A stretch of DNA of 33,410 nucleotides from Fibrobacter sp. (GCA_016285835.1 JAEERM010000025.1:1-33410), one strand, 5' to 3'; counted from the stretch's first letter, positions 8,153 to 16,072 are shown. Program-made: numbers and translations. The notes: a model not told the origin generated them from the sequence alone.

Positions 8153-9940
8153 ATGTCGGATATATTGTTTGTTTTGTCGGGGCTCCTGCTAGGGCTTGCC
8201 TTTAAGGGCGGCATGTGGTTGTTCCTGATTCCGTTTGCCGGGGTGGCCTGTGCGCTTGCCTTCATGAACCGTCCTCGGCTCCCTGGGGGGAAGACCGCCA
8301 ACATTCCGGTGGTGACCAAGGCTATTCGCGCTACGGGGCTTGTCCCAGCGACGACTCCTGACTTGCGTTCCGAATACAAGGATGTCAAGCAGGAATACAA
8401 CGAACCGAATTCGACATTGAAGGTGAACCAGGTCTGGAACCGCGCCGATGCCGATATCGACAAGGCCTTCCATGACATGCTTGTAGCCCTCAAGGGGCTT
8501 ATCCCTGCGGCAAATTCCCTGATAATCCTTTCTCGAATATCTCCTCGCGAATGGGGTGTCCGTTCTTTCTATAACGACGGAACCACGCAGATTGCGACCG
8601 ACATGAAAATTGGTGAAAATTCCGGGATTTTGGGCCAGCTTTTCCGCCCTGGAGTGGACCGCCTGCTCGAAGGCGACCTCACGGGAGGCAAGGCTCTGCT
8701 TTACTATCTGGATAACCCGAGCATCAAATCCATTGTGGCCGTCCCTGTGTTCGACCGCAACAAGAACCGTTCCGGTGCGCTGATTATCGACTCCATTTAC
8801 CCGAACGCCTTCAACTCCAATACGGCTCTTGCTCTCTCTTACATAGCAAATAACATTGACATGCTTGGCTACAAGAGCTACGCATCGGCCAAGAACTACA
8901 TTGAACAGCAACAGTTCAGCGTTTTGTACTATTACCAGCGCAAGTTCTTCCAGACGATGACGGTCAAGGATATCTACAAGCAGATTTTCGAATACGTCAA
9001 GGAGAACATTCCTTTCGATCGTCTTTTAGTTCTCGCTTTGGATAAACCGAACGAAAATATCGGCCATGTGGTGTTCTGTGACGGTGTGGATTCCGAGCAG
9101 TTTGTCAACAAGCAGTTCTCCCTGAACGACAAGGGTATCTGCGTGCTGGCCCTTTTGCGCAACCGCCTTGTGGAGCGCGATTTCAGCAACGGATTCAGCG
9201 AATATGTGCCACGTCTCGACAACCAGGAAAAGCGCAATATGGATTTGTTGCAGTTGCTGGTGATGCCGGTTCCGACCGAGGCGAGCGCCGAGATGGCGGA
9301 ATTGGCGATATGCCTCGAAAGCCGTTTCCCGGGCCGTTATTCCGAACACGAAAAGGAACTGCTCAAGGCGTTTGCCGGCGTGGCTGGGTTTGCCTACGAC
9401 CGTGCCCGTAAATTCGAACACGGCAAGGATCTCGCCATGCGCGATGGCCTGACTGGGCTTATCAACCACCGTACTTTGCACGAAAGTTTCCGTACAGAAA
9501 AGATTAGGGCCGATCGGCAAGGGTACAATATCGGCGTGCTCATGATGGACATTGACCATTTCAAGCGCGTCAACGATACTTATGGCCATCCTGTCGGCGA
9601 TATTGTCATCAAGGGCATTGCCGATGCCATCAGCGGAGAAATCCGCAAGGAAATTGACGTGGTGGCCCGCTACGGTGGCGAGGAATTCGTCGTCGGCCTT
9701 GTCGATACGACTCCCGAGGGCATGATTGAAACGGCGGAACGCATTCGCAAGGCTGTGGGTAAACTGGAGTTCGATGTACACCAGTCAGAACCGCTCCGCG
9801 TTACGGTAAGTATTGGCGCCTATCTCGTGACTCCGACATTCCACGACATGAAGGCGGCCTTGAATAATGCCGACCAGGCCCTGTACAAGGCCAAGGAAGG
9901 CGGCCGCAACCAGGTTATTGAATACAAGTTAGAGCAGTAA
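8153..9940 (+). CDS. Diguanylate cyclase with N-terminal membrane anchor and GAF-like sensor regions
   Basis: A 595-aa protein when started at the ATG behind AGGGGAAG (8141-8148). Two hydrophobic segments (about 3-40) are followed by about 370 residues resembling two GAF-type sensor domains, then a GGDEF domain from about 428. RDGLTGL (about 430), DIDHFKRVNDTYGHPVGD and the active-site GGEEF (508-512) are intact, so it should make cyclic di-GMP from GTP. The usual inhibitory-site RxxD upstream of GGEEF reads KEID, so product feedback may be weak. It starts 11 bases after lptG and its stop lies one base before the symporter start, so it is probably co-transcribed with LPS export. The signal sensed is unknown. 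Confidence 0.9.
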   Translation: MSDILFVLSGLLLGLAFKGGMWLFLIPFAGVACALAFMNRPRLPGGKTANIPVVTKAIRATGLVPATTPDLRSEYKDVKQEYNEPNSTLKVNQVWNRADADIDKAFHDMLVALKGLIPAANSLIILSRISPREWGVRSFYNDGTTQIATDMKIGENSGILGQLFRPGVDRLLEGDLTGGKALLYYLDNPSIKSIVAVPVFDRNKNRSGALIIDSIYPNAFNSNTALALSYIANNIDMLGYKSYASAKNYIEQQQFSVLYYYQRKFFQTMTVKDIYKQIFEYVKENIPFDRLLVLALDKPNENIGHVVFCDGVDSEQFVNKQFSLNDKGICVLALLRNRLVERDFSNGFSEYVPRLDNQEKRNMDLLQLLVMPVPTEASAEMAELAICLESRFPGRYSEHEKELLKAFAGVAGFAYDRARKFEHGKDLAMRDGLTGLINHRTLHESFRTEKIRADRQGYNIGVLMMDIDHFKRVNDTYGHPVGDIVIKGIADAISGEIRKEIDVVARYGGEEFVVGLVDTTPEGMIETAERIRKAVGKLEFDVHQSEPLRVTVSIGAYLVTPTFHDMKAALNNADQALYKAKEGGRNQVIEYKLEQ

Positions 9941-9941
9941 T

Positions 9942-11423
9942 ATGTTTACCGTTGTCGATTGGGCTGTCCTTGCCGCTTACCTGTTGTTTTCTTTGGCTAT
10001 AGGCCTTTGGGTTTCTCGCGGTAACAAGAACCTCAAGGAATACATGTTCGGTGGTGGGGCAATCCCATGGGTTGCCGTGGGGATTAGCCTTATTGCGACT
10101 TCCGTGAGCGCAACGACGTTCCTCGGGGCGCCTGCCGATGTTTATGGCGACAACATGACTTTCCTCATGTTCCAAATCGGCGCACTTTTGAGCATTGTTG
10201 TGGTGGGTTTCGTATTCATCCCGCGTTTCCGTACGGCTGGTATAAACAGTGCTTATGAATTGTTCGAGGTTCGCTTTGGTTCCAAGGCGGTGCGCCGCTT
10301 GGCTGCTGTTTTCTATTGCATGCACTTGCTGCTTCGCACGGGGATCCTGCTTTACGCTCCGTCTCTTGTGCTTGCACAAATCCTGCACGTGGACTTGAAA
10401 CTGGCGATAATCGTTTCGGCGGCGGTGGCCATTTTCTATACCTGGTTCGGGGGCATCAAGGCCGTCATCTGGACCGACGTGATGCAGTTCTGCGTGTTCT
10501 TTGGCGGTGGTGTATTGGTGCTCGTGCTGATTTCGAATGCCGTAGGCGGCTTTGGCGAAATGGCAGCCCTTGCAAGCGAGGCGGGCAAGACCAAGTGGTG
10601 GGATGCTTCGATGGATATTTCTAACGCGCGTACGCTGATTTCTGCCGGCTTTGCCTATGCGATTTTAGAGATTGCTATCCGCGGGTGTGACCAGCAGTTT
10701 GTACAACGTTATTTGAGCTGCAAGGACGTGAAGGCCGCAAACCGTTCCAGCGTCCTTTCCATGGTGCTGGGCTGCGCTGTCTCGATCCTCTTTTACTGGG
10801 TGGGCGCTGCGCTTTACGTTTATTACAAGATGGCTCATGTCGCCACTCTGCCCGAAGGGATTGGCCAGAACGACGTATTCCCGTACTATATCGTGAACTG
10901 CCTTCCCGTGGGAGTCACTGGCCTCATCGTTGCGGCCATCTGCGCTGCCGCCATGAGCAGCCTTTCGGGAGCTATCAACTCGCTCAGCAATACATCGGAA
11001 CACGATTTTTTGGGCTGGGAAGAATCGAAGGGCATGGGTGGCCTCAAGCGTGCAAAAATTTGGACGGTCATTTGGGGCGTACTCGGTGTGTTTTTTGCGC
11101 TCTTTGCCGCCACACAGCAGGGGAGCCTTCTCAAAAATGCGCTCTTCTTTACAGGGCTGTTTACGGGGCCGCTCCTTGGCATGTTCTTGCTCGCGTTCTT
11201 TGTGAAGGGGCTCAAAAGCTGGCAGGTGGTTGTTTCCGTATTTTGCGGCATGGCAAGCCTCGTGCTTATCCAGGGCATTCCCGTGTTTGGCGTACCCGCG
11301 GTCCTCGGCGGCATTTTCAGCTGGCCGTGGATGCCTTTCATCAGCATGACCACTACCGTTGTTGTAGCGCTTCTTTTCAAGTTTTTTGAAATCCTGGTTG
11401 GGCTTTTGACGAAGAAAGATTAG
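9942..11423 (+). CDS. Sodium:solute symporter (SSS family)
   Basis: A 493-aa protein with about 13 membrane helices. Family features include the N-terminal LKEYMFGGGAIPWVAVGISLIA region, the unwound-helix stretch SVSATTFLGAPADVY, FYTWFGGIKAVIWTDVMQ in the middle, and CAAAMSSLSGAINSLS, the helix-8 region with Ser residues that usually contribute to the sodium site. It should couple sodium entry to uptake of a small solute such as a sugar, amino acid or organic acid; the substrate cannot be read from sequence. It begins one base after the diguanylate cyclase stop and so appears part of that operon. A SIMPL-domain gene follows after 30 bases. Confidence 0.9.
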   Translation: MFTVVDWAVLAAYLLFSLAIGLWVSRGNKNLKEYMFGGGAIPWVAVGISLIATSVSATTFLGAPADVYGDNMTFLMFQIGALLSIVVVGFVFIPRFRTAGINSAYELFEVRFGSKAVRRLAAVFYCMHLLLRTGILLYAPSLVLAQILHVDLKLAIIVSAAVAIFYTWFGGIKAVIWTDVMQFCVFFGGGVLVLVLISNAVGGFGEMAALASEAGKTKWWDASMDISNARTLISAGFAYAILEIAIRGCDQQFVQRYLSCKDVKAANRSSVLSMVLGCAVSILFYWVGAALYVYYKMAHVATLPEGIGQNDVFPYYIVNCLPVGVTGLIVAAICAAAMSSLSGAINSLSNTSEHDFLGWEESKGMGGLKRAKIWTVIWGVLGVFFALFAATQQGSLLKNALFFTGLFTGPLLGMFLLAFFVKGLKSWQVVVSVFCGMASLVLIQGIPVFGVPAVLGGIFSWPWMPFISMTTTVVVALLFKFFEILVGLLTKKD

Positions 11424-11453
11424 CCTAAGCAGAAATCAAGGGGGTTTGTAGCA

Positions 11454-12236
11454 ATGATTTCAAAGTTTCTGAACATCGTCTATTTAATCGCGTTGATTGT
11501 TTGTGTCGCGGTTCTTATCCGTGCCGTCAAGGATGAACGCGCTGCGATCCCTGCGACAAACGTTAATGGGGACGTGTCGTTCGAGGTCCCGCGCATCGAG
11601 GTTTCGGCAACCGAGTCCAAGAAGTTTGTCGCCGACAAGTTCGAGATGGGGTTTCGGTTGGAACTCCGCGGCAAGGACAAGGACGCCCTCTTCAAACGCA
11701 TTTCGCAACGCCGTTCCGTCATCTTCGATAACGTGAAGGCTCTTGAAATCCCGGAATCGAACGTAGAACAGAACAGCGTCGATATGAGGAAGGAATGGAA
11801 CTACTATAACGGCCATCGCGAATTGGCCGGCTACGTGGCGACGCAACAGTTTGACATTACGGTAAACCGCAAGGCGGATGCCGCAGCCTTGGTGCAGGCT
11901 CTTTCATCTGAGCCGGATGTTGAAATCGAACGCACGGAGGCGCTTCTGAAGGACGAGGATTCCGTGCAGTCGGCCGTTATCAAGGTGGCCTGCAAGAAAG
12001 CCATGGCGAAGGCCAGGGACTATGCGGAAGGCGTTGGGGCTGGTGTCGGCCGCGTGTTGCTGGTGAATGCAAATGGCGGTGGGATTTCTTACAATATTCC
12101 CCGTTTCCGTACGAAGGGTGTCCGCCATCTGGTCGCGAATGCCATGATGGACGGGGCCGCACTTCCCGACGAAACCGCTGTTGCCGATTCCGTCGAGGTG
12201 GAAGCTTCGGTCAGCATTGTTGTCGAACTGAAGTAA
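11454..12236 (+). CDS. SIMPL-domain (DUF541) protein
   Basis: A 260-aa protein with one N-terminal hydrophobic segment (about 5-25, signal anchor or signal peptide), then a SIMPL/DUF541 fold. Typical features are VSATESKKFVADKFEMGFRL, the linker-like NSVDMRKEWNYYNGHRELAGYVATQQFDI, and the closing part with KARDYAEGVGAGVGRVLLVN. Family members sit in the periplasm or on the envelope and have no firmly known biochemical function; some form oligomeric channels or respond to stress. The ribosome binding site is GGGGG-like (about 11441-11445). It is the last gene of the operon that begins with lptF. Confidence 0.85.
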   Translation: MISKFLNIVYLIALIVCVAVLIRAVKDERAAIPATNVNGDVSFEVPRIEVSATESKKFVADKFEMGFRLELRGKDKDALFKRISQRRSVIFDNVKALEIPESNVEQNSVDMRKEWNYYNGHRELAGYVATQQFDITVNRKADAAALVQALSSEPDVEIERTEALLKDEDSVQSAVIKVACKKAMAKARDYAEGVGAGVGRVLLVNANGGGISYNIPRFRTKGVRHLVANAMMDGAALPDETAVADSVEVEASVSIVVELK

Positions 12237-12493
12237 CTCCAAAAACTACTGCTCAAACTTTTTCCATTTGTCAACCCTTTTCCCCAAAAAAAAGGTCCTT
12301 TTTGGGAAGGCAAAAAAGGGATAAAATGCTAACTATTTGTTCTTCACGGAGTTAACGATTTTCGGAAAAATCGTGTATTTTTGGATTATTTATAAAATTT
12401 TACATATATCCGTTTTTGTCGCGCAATTATTACAAAAAAATTATCTTATTTTCCGGAAATCTATGCAATTTGTCATTTCTTTTATTATCTTAA
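12237..12493. other. AT-rich intergenic stretch before the nrdD promoter
   Basis: No credible gene. CCCAAAAA pairs with TTTTTGGG (about 12284-12304), and CGATTTT (12356-12362) pairs with AAAATCG (12367-12373) with a CGGA loop, followed by a weak TGTATTTTT. The second may be a weak terminator for the operon upstream. The rest is AT-rich and could hold promoter elements I cannot assign with confidence. Confidence 0.4.
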
Positions 12494-12543
12494 TACCTAC
12501 ATCTTGTGGATGTTGATTGGACATATACACAAGATATTGTAAT
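12494..12543 (+). promoter_or_regulatory. Candidate NrdR-box pair and promoter of nrdD
   Basis: ACACAAGATATTGTAA (12527-12542) matches the NrdR-box consensus ACACWATATATTGTGT at 13 of 16 positions. A weaker relative, TACCTACATCTTGTGG (12494-12509, 10 of 16), lies 33 bases upstream start to start, near the usual three-turn spacing. A possible promoter, TTGATT (12513-12518), 16 bases, TATTGT (12535-12540), overlaps the better box, as expected for repression. NrdR is the ATP/dATP-sensing repressor of reductase genes; the assignment is by eye. Confidence 0.45.
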
Positions 12544-12600
12544 TTTGGAACGTTTTCCAGGGTGGACCACCACAAGAGGACGGACCTGAAAGGAAAGACG

Positions 12601-14931
12601 ATGATTTTAACTGTGAAGAAGCGCGACGGCCGCGAAATGCCGTTCAACATCGAGAAGATTGCCGACGCTATCGTCAAGGCTTTCCGAGCTTCCGGCGAAT
12701 TGAACGAACAAATTAAGGCTTCCCAGGATCAGCTGAATCTTTTGGGCAGTGACGACGTTTTGAGCAGTACTGCTCTCAAGGTCGCTGCCGACGCCGTGGG
12801 GCATCTCGAGGCCGCCAACAAGACGCAGCCGGACATCGAAGAAATTCAGGATGCCGTTGAAAAGGCTCTCACCGAGGGTGGCTATGCCGATACCGCCAAG
12901 AGCTACATTTTGTACCGTGCCGAGCGTACTCGCATCCGCGAAGTCAATACGCGCCTCATGCACACGCTCCGCGACATCACTTTCAGTTCTGCGAAGGAAT
13001 CCGACCTCAAGCGCGAAAATGCGAATATCGATGGCGATACCGCCATGGGCACCATGCTCAAGTATGGTAGCGAATCGGCCAAGCATTTCTACACGATGAT
13101 GATGCTCAAGCCCGAGCACAGCCGCGCTCACATGGATGGTGATATCCACATCCATGACTTGGATTTCTACTCGCTTACCATGACGTGCTGCCAGATCGAC
13201 TTGAAGAAGTTGTTCAAGAACGGCTTCAACACGGGTCACGGCCACCTGCGCGAACCCAAGGACATCCGTAGCTACGCGGCCCTTGCTGCTATTGCTATTC
13301 AGAGTAACCAGAACGACCAGCATGGTGGCCAGTCCATCCCGAACTTCGACTATGCCATGGCCGATGGTGTGCGAATCACGTACCGCAAGGCTTACCTTTC
13401 CAACATGGTCAAGGCGCTCATCCTCCTGACCGGCAAGACAGAAGAAGAAATCCAGCCGGTTGTGAAGAAGCTCCATACCGAAATGGCCGAAATGGGCATG
13501 GTCGCGACTCTCGTGCCGAACGAAAAGTTCCAGGAAGCTGAATCCCGCGAACTTTCCAAGACCTTCGACATCGATACGGTTAAGAAGGCTCAGACGTTTG
13601 CCGAGAAGATGGCTTACGAAGAAACGGATAAGACGACGTTCCAGGCAATGGAAGCGTTTGTCCACAATTTGAACTCCATGCACAGCCGCGCCGGTGCGCA
13701 GACTCCGTTCAGCAGCATCAACTACGGTATGTGTACCGAGCCCGAAGCCCGTATGGCCATGAAGAACCTGTTGCTCACGACCGAAGAAGGCCTGGGTGGC
13801 GGTGAAACGGCTATCTTCCCGATCCAGATTTTCCGCGTGAAGGAAGGCGTCAGCATGAATCCGGGTGACCCGAACTACGACCTGTTCAAGCTTGCTTGCC
13901 GCGTGAGTGCAAAGCGCCTGTTCCCGAATTTCAGCTTCCAGGACGCTCCGTACAACTTGCAGTACTACAAGCCGGGCCATCCCGAAACCGAAATTGCCTA
14001 CATGGGCTGCCGTACCCGCGTTATCGGTAACACTTACGACCCGACTCGCGAAATCAGTTTCGGCCGTGGTAACTTGAGCTTTACTTCTATCAACTTGCCG
14101 CGCATCGCTATCAAGATGAAGTCCGTGGACCTGTTCTTCAAGGAACTCGACCGCATGCTTCAGCTCGTGAGCGACCAGCTCATGGAACGTTTCGCCGTCC
14201 AGAGCCGCCGCAAGGTCAAGAACTTCCCGTTCCTCATGGGGCAGGGTGTGTGGATCGATTCCGACAAGCTCGGCTGGGAAGACACCGTGGGCGAAGTCAT
14301 CAAGCACGGTACGCTTTCTATCGGCTTTATCGGCCTTGCCGAAACCCTGGTGATGCTCACGGGCAAACACCACGGCGAATCCGAAGCCTCCCAGGAACTG
14401 GGCCTCAAGATTGTGGGCCACATGCGTGAATTCTGCGACAAGGAATCCAAGCGCCTCGGCCTCAACTTCAGTTTGCTTGCAACCCCTGCCGAAGGCCTTT
14501 CCGGCCGTTTCGTGCGCATCGACAAGAAGATGTTCGGTATCATTCCGGGCGTCACCGACCGCGATTACTACACCAACTCGTTCCACGTGCCGGTGTATTA
14601 CAAGATTTCGGCGTTCAAGAAGATTTCGCTCGAAGCCCCGTACCATGCGCTCACCAACGCTGGCCACATCAGCTATATCGAACTTGACGGCGATCCGACG
14701 CAGAACTTGGACGCTTTCGAAAAGATTGTGCACCACATGGCAAAATCCGGTATCGGCTATGGTTCCATCAACCATCCGGTGGACCGCGACCCGGTTTGCG
14801 GTTTCGTTGGCGTGATTGGCGACTGCTGCCCGCGTTGCGGCCGTAGCGAAGGCCATGCGATTTCGCCGGAAAAGATCGAGGAACTTCGCAAACTTTATCC
14901 GGGCATGCCCGCATTTAAGGGCATTAGGTAA
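12601..14931 (+). CDS. nrdD: Anaerobic (class III) ribonucleoside-triphosphate reductase, lacking its glycyl-radical segment
   Basis: A 776-aa protein started at the ATG behind AAAGGAAAG. Residues 1-95 form an ATP-cone allosteric domain (VKKRDGREMPFNIEKIADAI). The ten-stranded barrel core follows with TCCQIDLKKL, QSIPNFDYAMADG and the finger-loop motif M468-G-C470-R, whose Cys carries the substrate-activating thiyl radical in class III enzymes. At the C-terminus is a zinc-ribbon-like region with C733, C742, C743 and C746; the usual first Cys position reads D730 (DPVC). The frame then stops at PAFKGIR. The RxTGYL glycyl-radical loop that must follow in NrdD is absent here and is found in the separate frame at 15097-15243. 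The stop is followed by further in-frame stops (14968, 14980), so simple readthrough is excluded. Alone, this polypeptide should be inactive. Confidence 0.92.
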   Translation: MILTVKKRDGREMPFNIEKIADAIVKAFRASGELNEQIKASQDQLNLLGSDDVLSSTALKVAADAVGHLEAANKTQPDIEEIQDAVEKALTEGGYADTAKSYILYRAERTRIREVNTRLMHTLRDITFSSAKESDLKRENANIDGDTAMGTMLKYGSESAKHFYTMMMLKPEHSRAHMDGDIHIHDLDFYSLTMTCCQIDLKKLFKNGFNTGHGHLREPKDIRSYAALAAIAIQSNQNDQHGGQSIPNFDYAMADGVRITYRKAYLSNMVKALILLTGKTEEEIQPVVKKLHTEMAEMGMVATLVPNEKFQEAESRELSKTFDIDTVKKAQTFAEKMAYEETDKTTFQAMEAFVHNLNSMHSRAGAQTPFSSINYGMCTEPEARMAMKNLLLTTEEGLGGGETAIFPIQIFRVKEGVSMNPGDPNYDLFKLACRVSAKRLFPNFSFQDAPYNLQYYKPGHPETEIAYMGCRTRVIGNTYDPTREISFGRGNLSFTSINLPRIAIKMKSVDLFFKELDRMLQLVSDQLMERFAVQSRRKVKNFPFLMGQGVWIDSDKLGWEDTVGEVIKHGTLSIGFIGLAETLVMLTGKHHGESEASQELGLKIVGHMREFCDKESKRLGLNFSLLATPAEGLSGRFVRIDKKMFGIIPGVTDRDYYTNSFHVPVYYKISAFKKISLEAPYHALTNAGHISYIELDGDPTQNLDAFEKIVHHMAKSGIGYGSINHPVDRDPVCGFVGVIGDCCPRCGRSEGHAISPEKIEELRKLYPGMPAFKGIR

Positions 14932-15083
14932 GAGGATGTGAGCGATGAGGCCGGCTCTTCGAGCCTTTGAGGCATGAGCTAGAGTAAGGCGCCGAAGGCG
15001 CGATTATGAAAGCTCAAAGGACCGTAGGTCCGAGCTCATACCTCAAAGCGACCATCGGGAGCGACCTCGAACCTATTTAACAC
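14932..15083. repeat. Structured inverted-repeat insertion splitting nrdD
   Basis: The spacer between the two nrdD pieces is not random. CTTTGAGGCATGAGCT (14965-14980) pairs with AGCTCATACCTCAAAG (15033-15048) at 15 of 16 positions. Inside lie two perfect hairpins: GCGCC-GAA-GGCGC (14989-15001) and GGACC-GTA-GGTCC (15019-15031). A third, imperfect one (GCGACC-ATC-GGGAGC, about 15048-15062) follows, then CCTCGAACCT, close to the CTCG repeat at 25750. This looks like an interspersed, REP- or MITE-like structural element. No transposase frame or clear target-site duplication was seen. Confidence 0.7.
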
Positions 15084-15096
15084 AAGGAGAAATGAA

Positions 15097-15243
15097 ATGT
15101 CAGAGAAAGAAATGAGCAAGTATGGTGAAGGCGTCGGTTTCGAACGCATTCGCCGCATCACCGGCTACCTGGTCGGTACTGTGGACCGTTTCAACAACGC
15201 CAAGCGCGCCGAAGTGAACGATCGCGTGAAGCACGGTGTGTAA
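15097..15243 (+). CDS. Detached glycyl-radical peptide of NrdD (48 aa)
   Basis: Too short for most gene finders. It starts at an ATG seven bases after a strong AAGGAG (15084-15089). The 48-aa product contains FERIRRITGYLVGTVDRF: the glycyl-radical motif of class III reductases, with the radical glycine at G23, followed by NNAKRAEVNDRVKHG, the usual NrdD C-terminal end. It is in the same frame as nrdD, which lacks exactly this part, and its TAA directly abuts the nrdG ATG. It is therefore best read as the missing C-terminus of NrdD made as a separate subunit that must dock beside the barrel and be activated by NrdG. GrcA (YfiD), which replaces the radical domain of damaged pyruvate formate-lyase, is a functional precedent. 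A broken gene with the fragment unused is the alternative, but the intact reading frame and ribosome binding site speak against decay. Confidence 0.85.
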   Translation: MSEKEMSKYGEGVGFERIRRITGYLVGTVDRFNNAKRAEVNDRVKHGV

Positions 15244-15807
15244 ATGGAAACAGTCTATCCTCGTCTCCGCATAGCGGGGATTGTTCCTGAATCCTTTGTC
15301 GATGGCCCGGGCATTCGCCTGACGGTCTTTGTCCAGGGCTGTCCTCATCATTGCCCTGGCTGCCATAATCCCCAGACTCACGATTTCGAGGGTGGGCATT
15401 TTATCGACCGCGAGGATATTCTGGACATGATTGAGGAAAATCCGTTGCTCGATGGTATTACCTTCAGTGGCGGTGAACCTTTTGCCCAGGCGGCGGGGCT
15501 TGTTCCATTGGCCCGTGAGGTTAAGGAACGGGGCTTCCACCTGATGATTTACACTGGCTATACGTACGAGAGGCTCATGGAACTGTCTCCTGAGCATCCC
15601 GAATTGCTGGAACTGCTGTCTTTTGCCGATGTACTCGTCGACGGGCCGTTCATTCTGGCGAAGCGTTCCCTGGAACTCAAGTTCCGTGGCTCGACCAACC
15701 AGCGCCTCATCGACGTGCAGGAAAGCCTCTCTGCAGGCCATGTCGTGCTGCACCAGATGCAGATCGACGAGATGGCTGAACATCCGGAGTGGGTGTTGCA
15801 GAGTTAG
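15244..15807 (+). CDS. nrdG: Anaerobic ribonucleotide reductase activating protein (radical SAM)
   Basis: A 187-aa radical SAM enzyme. The [4Fe-4S] motif is C33-PHH-C37-PG-C40 (CX3CX2C), followed by HNPQTHDF; GITFSGGEPF is the SAM-binding GGE motif. It uses reduced flavodoxin-type electrons and S-adenosylmethionine to form the glycyl radical on NrdD. Here the target glycine is on the separate 48-aa peptide whose stop codon touches this gene's start (TAAATG), so the peptide and its activase are translationally linked. Length and motif order are normal. A terminator follows after 29 bases. Confidence 0.95.
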   Translation: METVYPRLRIAGIVPESFVDGPGIRLTVFVQGCPHHCPGCHNPQTHDFEGGHFIDREDILDMIEENPLLDGITFSGGEPFAQAAGLVPLAREVKERGFHLMIYTGYTYERLMELSPEHPELLELLSFADVLVDGPFILAKRSLELKFRGSTNQRLIDVQESLSAGHVVLHQMQIDEMAEHPEWVLQS

Positions 15808-15836
15808 CCAAACCCCGCTTATGTTTTTCGAAAAAA

Positions 15837-15866
15837 GATCCCGGTTTCGCGCCGGGGTCTTTTTTT
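15837..15866 (+). terminator. Rho-independent terminator after nrdG
   Basis: GATCCCGG (15837-15844) pairs with CCGGGGTC (15852-15859) with one G-U pair and a 7-base loop, followed by seven or more T. It ends the nrdD-nrdG operon. Confidence 0.9.
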
Positions 15867-15946
15867 CAATTATGCTCACTTTGTTCGCATGTGAAAAATT
15901 TTAGTCGGCCCCTCTTCTCGGGTCCTCGTCTCTTTTTGTCCCGACA

Positions 15947-15985
15947 CAAAAAAAGAAAACCACCTTGAAAGGTGGTTTTCTTTTT
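15947..15985 (-). terminator. Rho-independent terminator after tRNA-Gly
   Basis: Read on the minus strand, AAAACCACCT and AGGTGGTTTT (15956-15965 and 15970-15979 in plus coordinates) form a perfect ten-pair hairpin, followed by C and a run of T. It lies ten bases beyond the tRNA 3' end. A T-run on the other side makes it possibly bidirectional. Confidence 0.85.
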
Positions 15986-15988
15986 TAG

Positions 15989-16061
<73 letters not shown>

Positions 16062-16072
16062 GGGGTGCCCCA

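Noticed and set aside
11060..11389. 109-codon plus-strand frame inside the symporter gene
   Set aside because: Out-of-frame shadow of a conserved SSS-family transporter; no start signal of its own.
12607..14856. Antisense open frame of 749 codons opposite nrdD
   Set aside because: A shadow of strong codon bias in nrdD; its translation is His/Val-rich without any family motif.
14929..15096. Self-splicing intron or intein as explanation for the nrdD gap
   Set aside because: The gap is only about 165 bases, too small for a group II intron and lacking group I core elements I could recognise. In-frame stops rule out an intein, and the downstream piece has its own ribosome binding site.
15903..15946. 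GTCGG...CCGAC inverted pair between the nrdG and tRNA terminators
   Set aside because: Only five pairs around a ~34-base loop; may be a worn repeat but is too weak to annotate.
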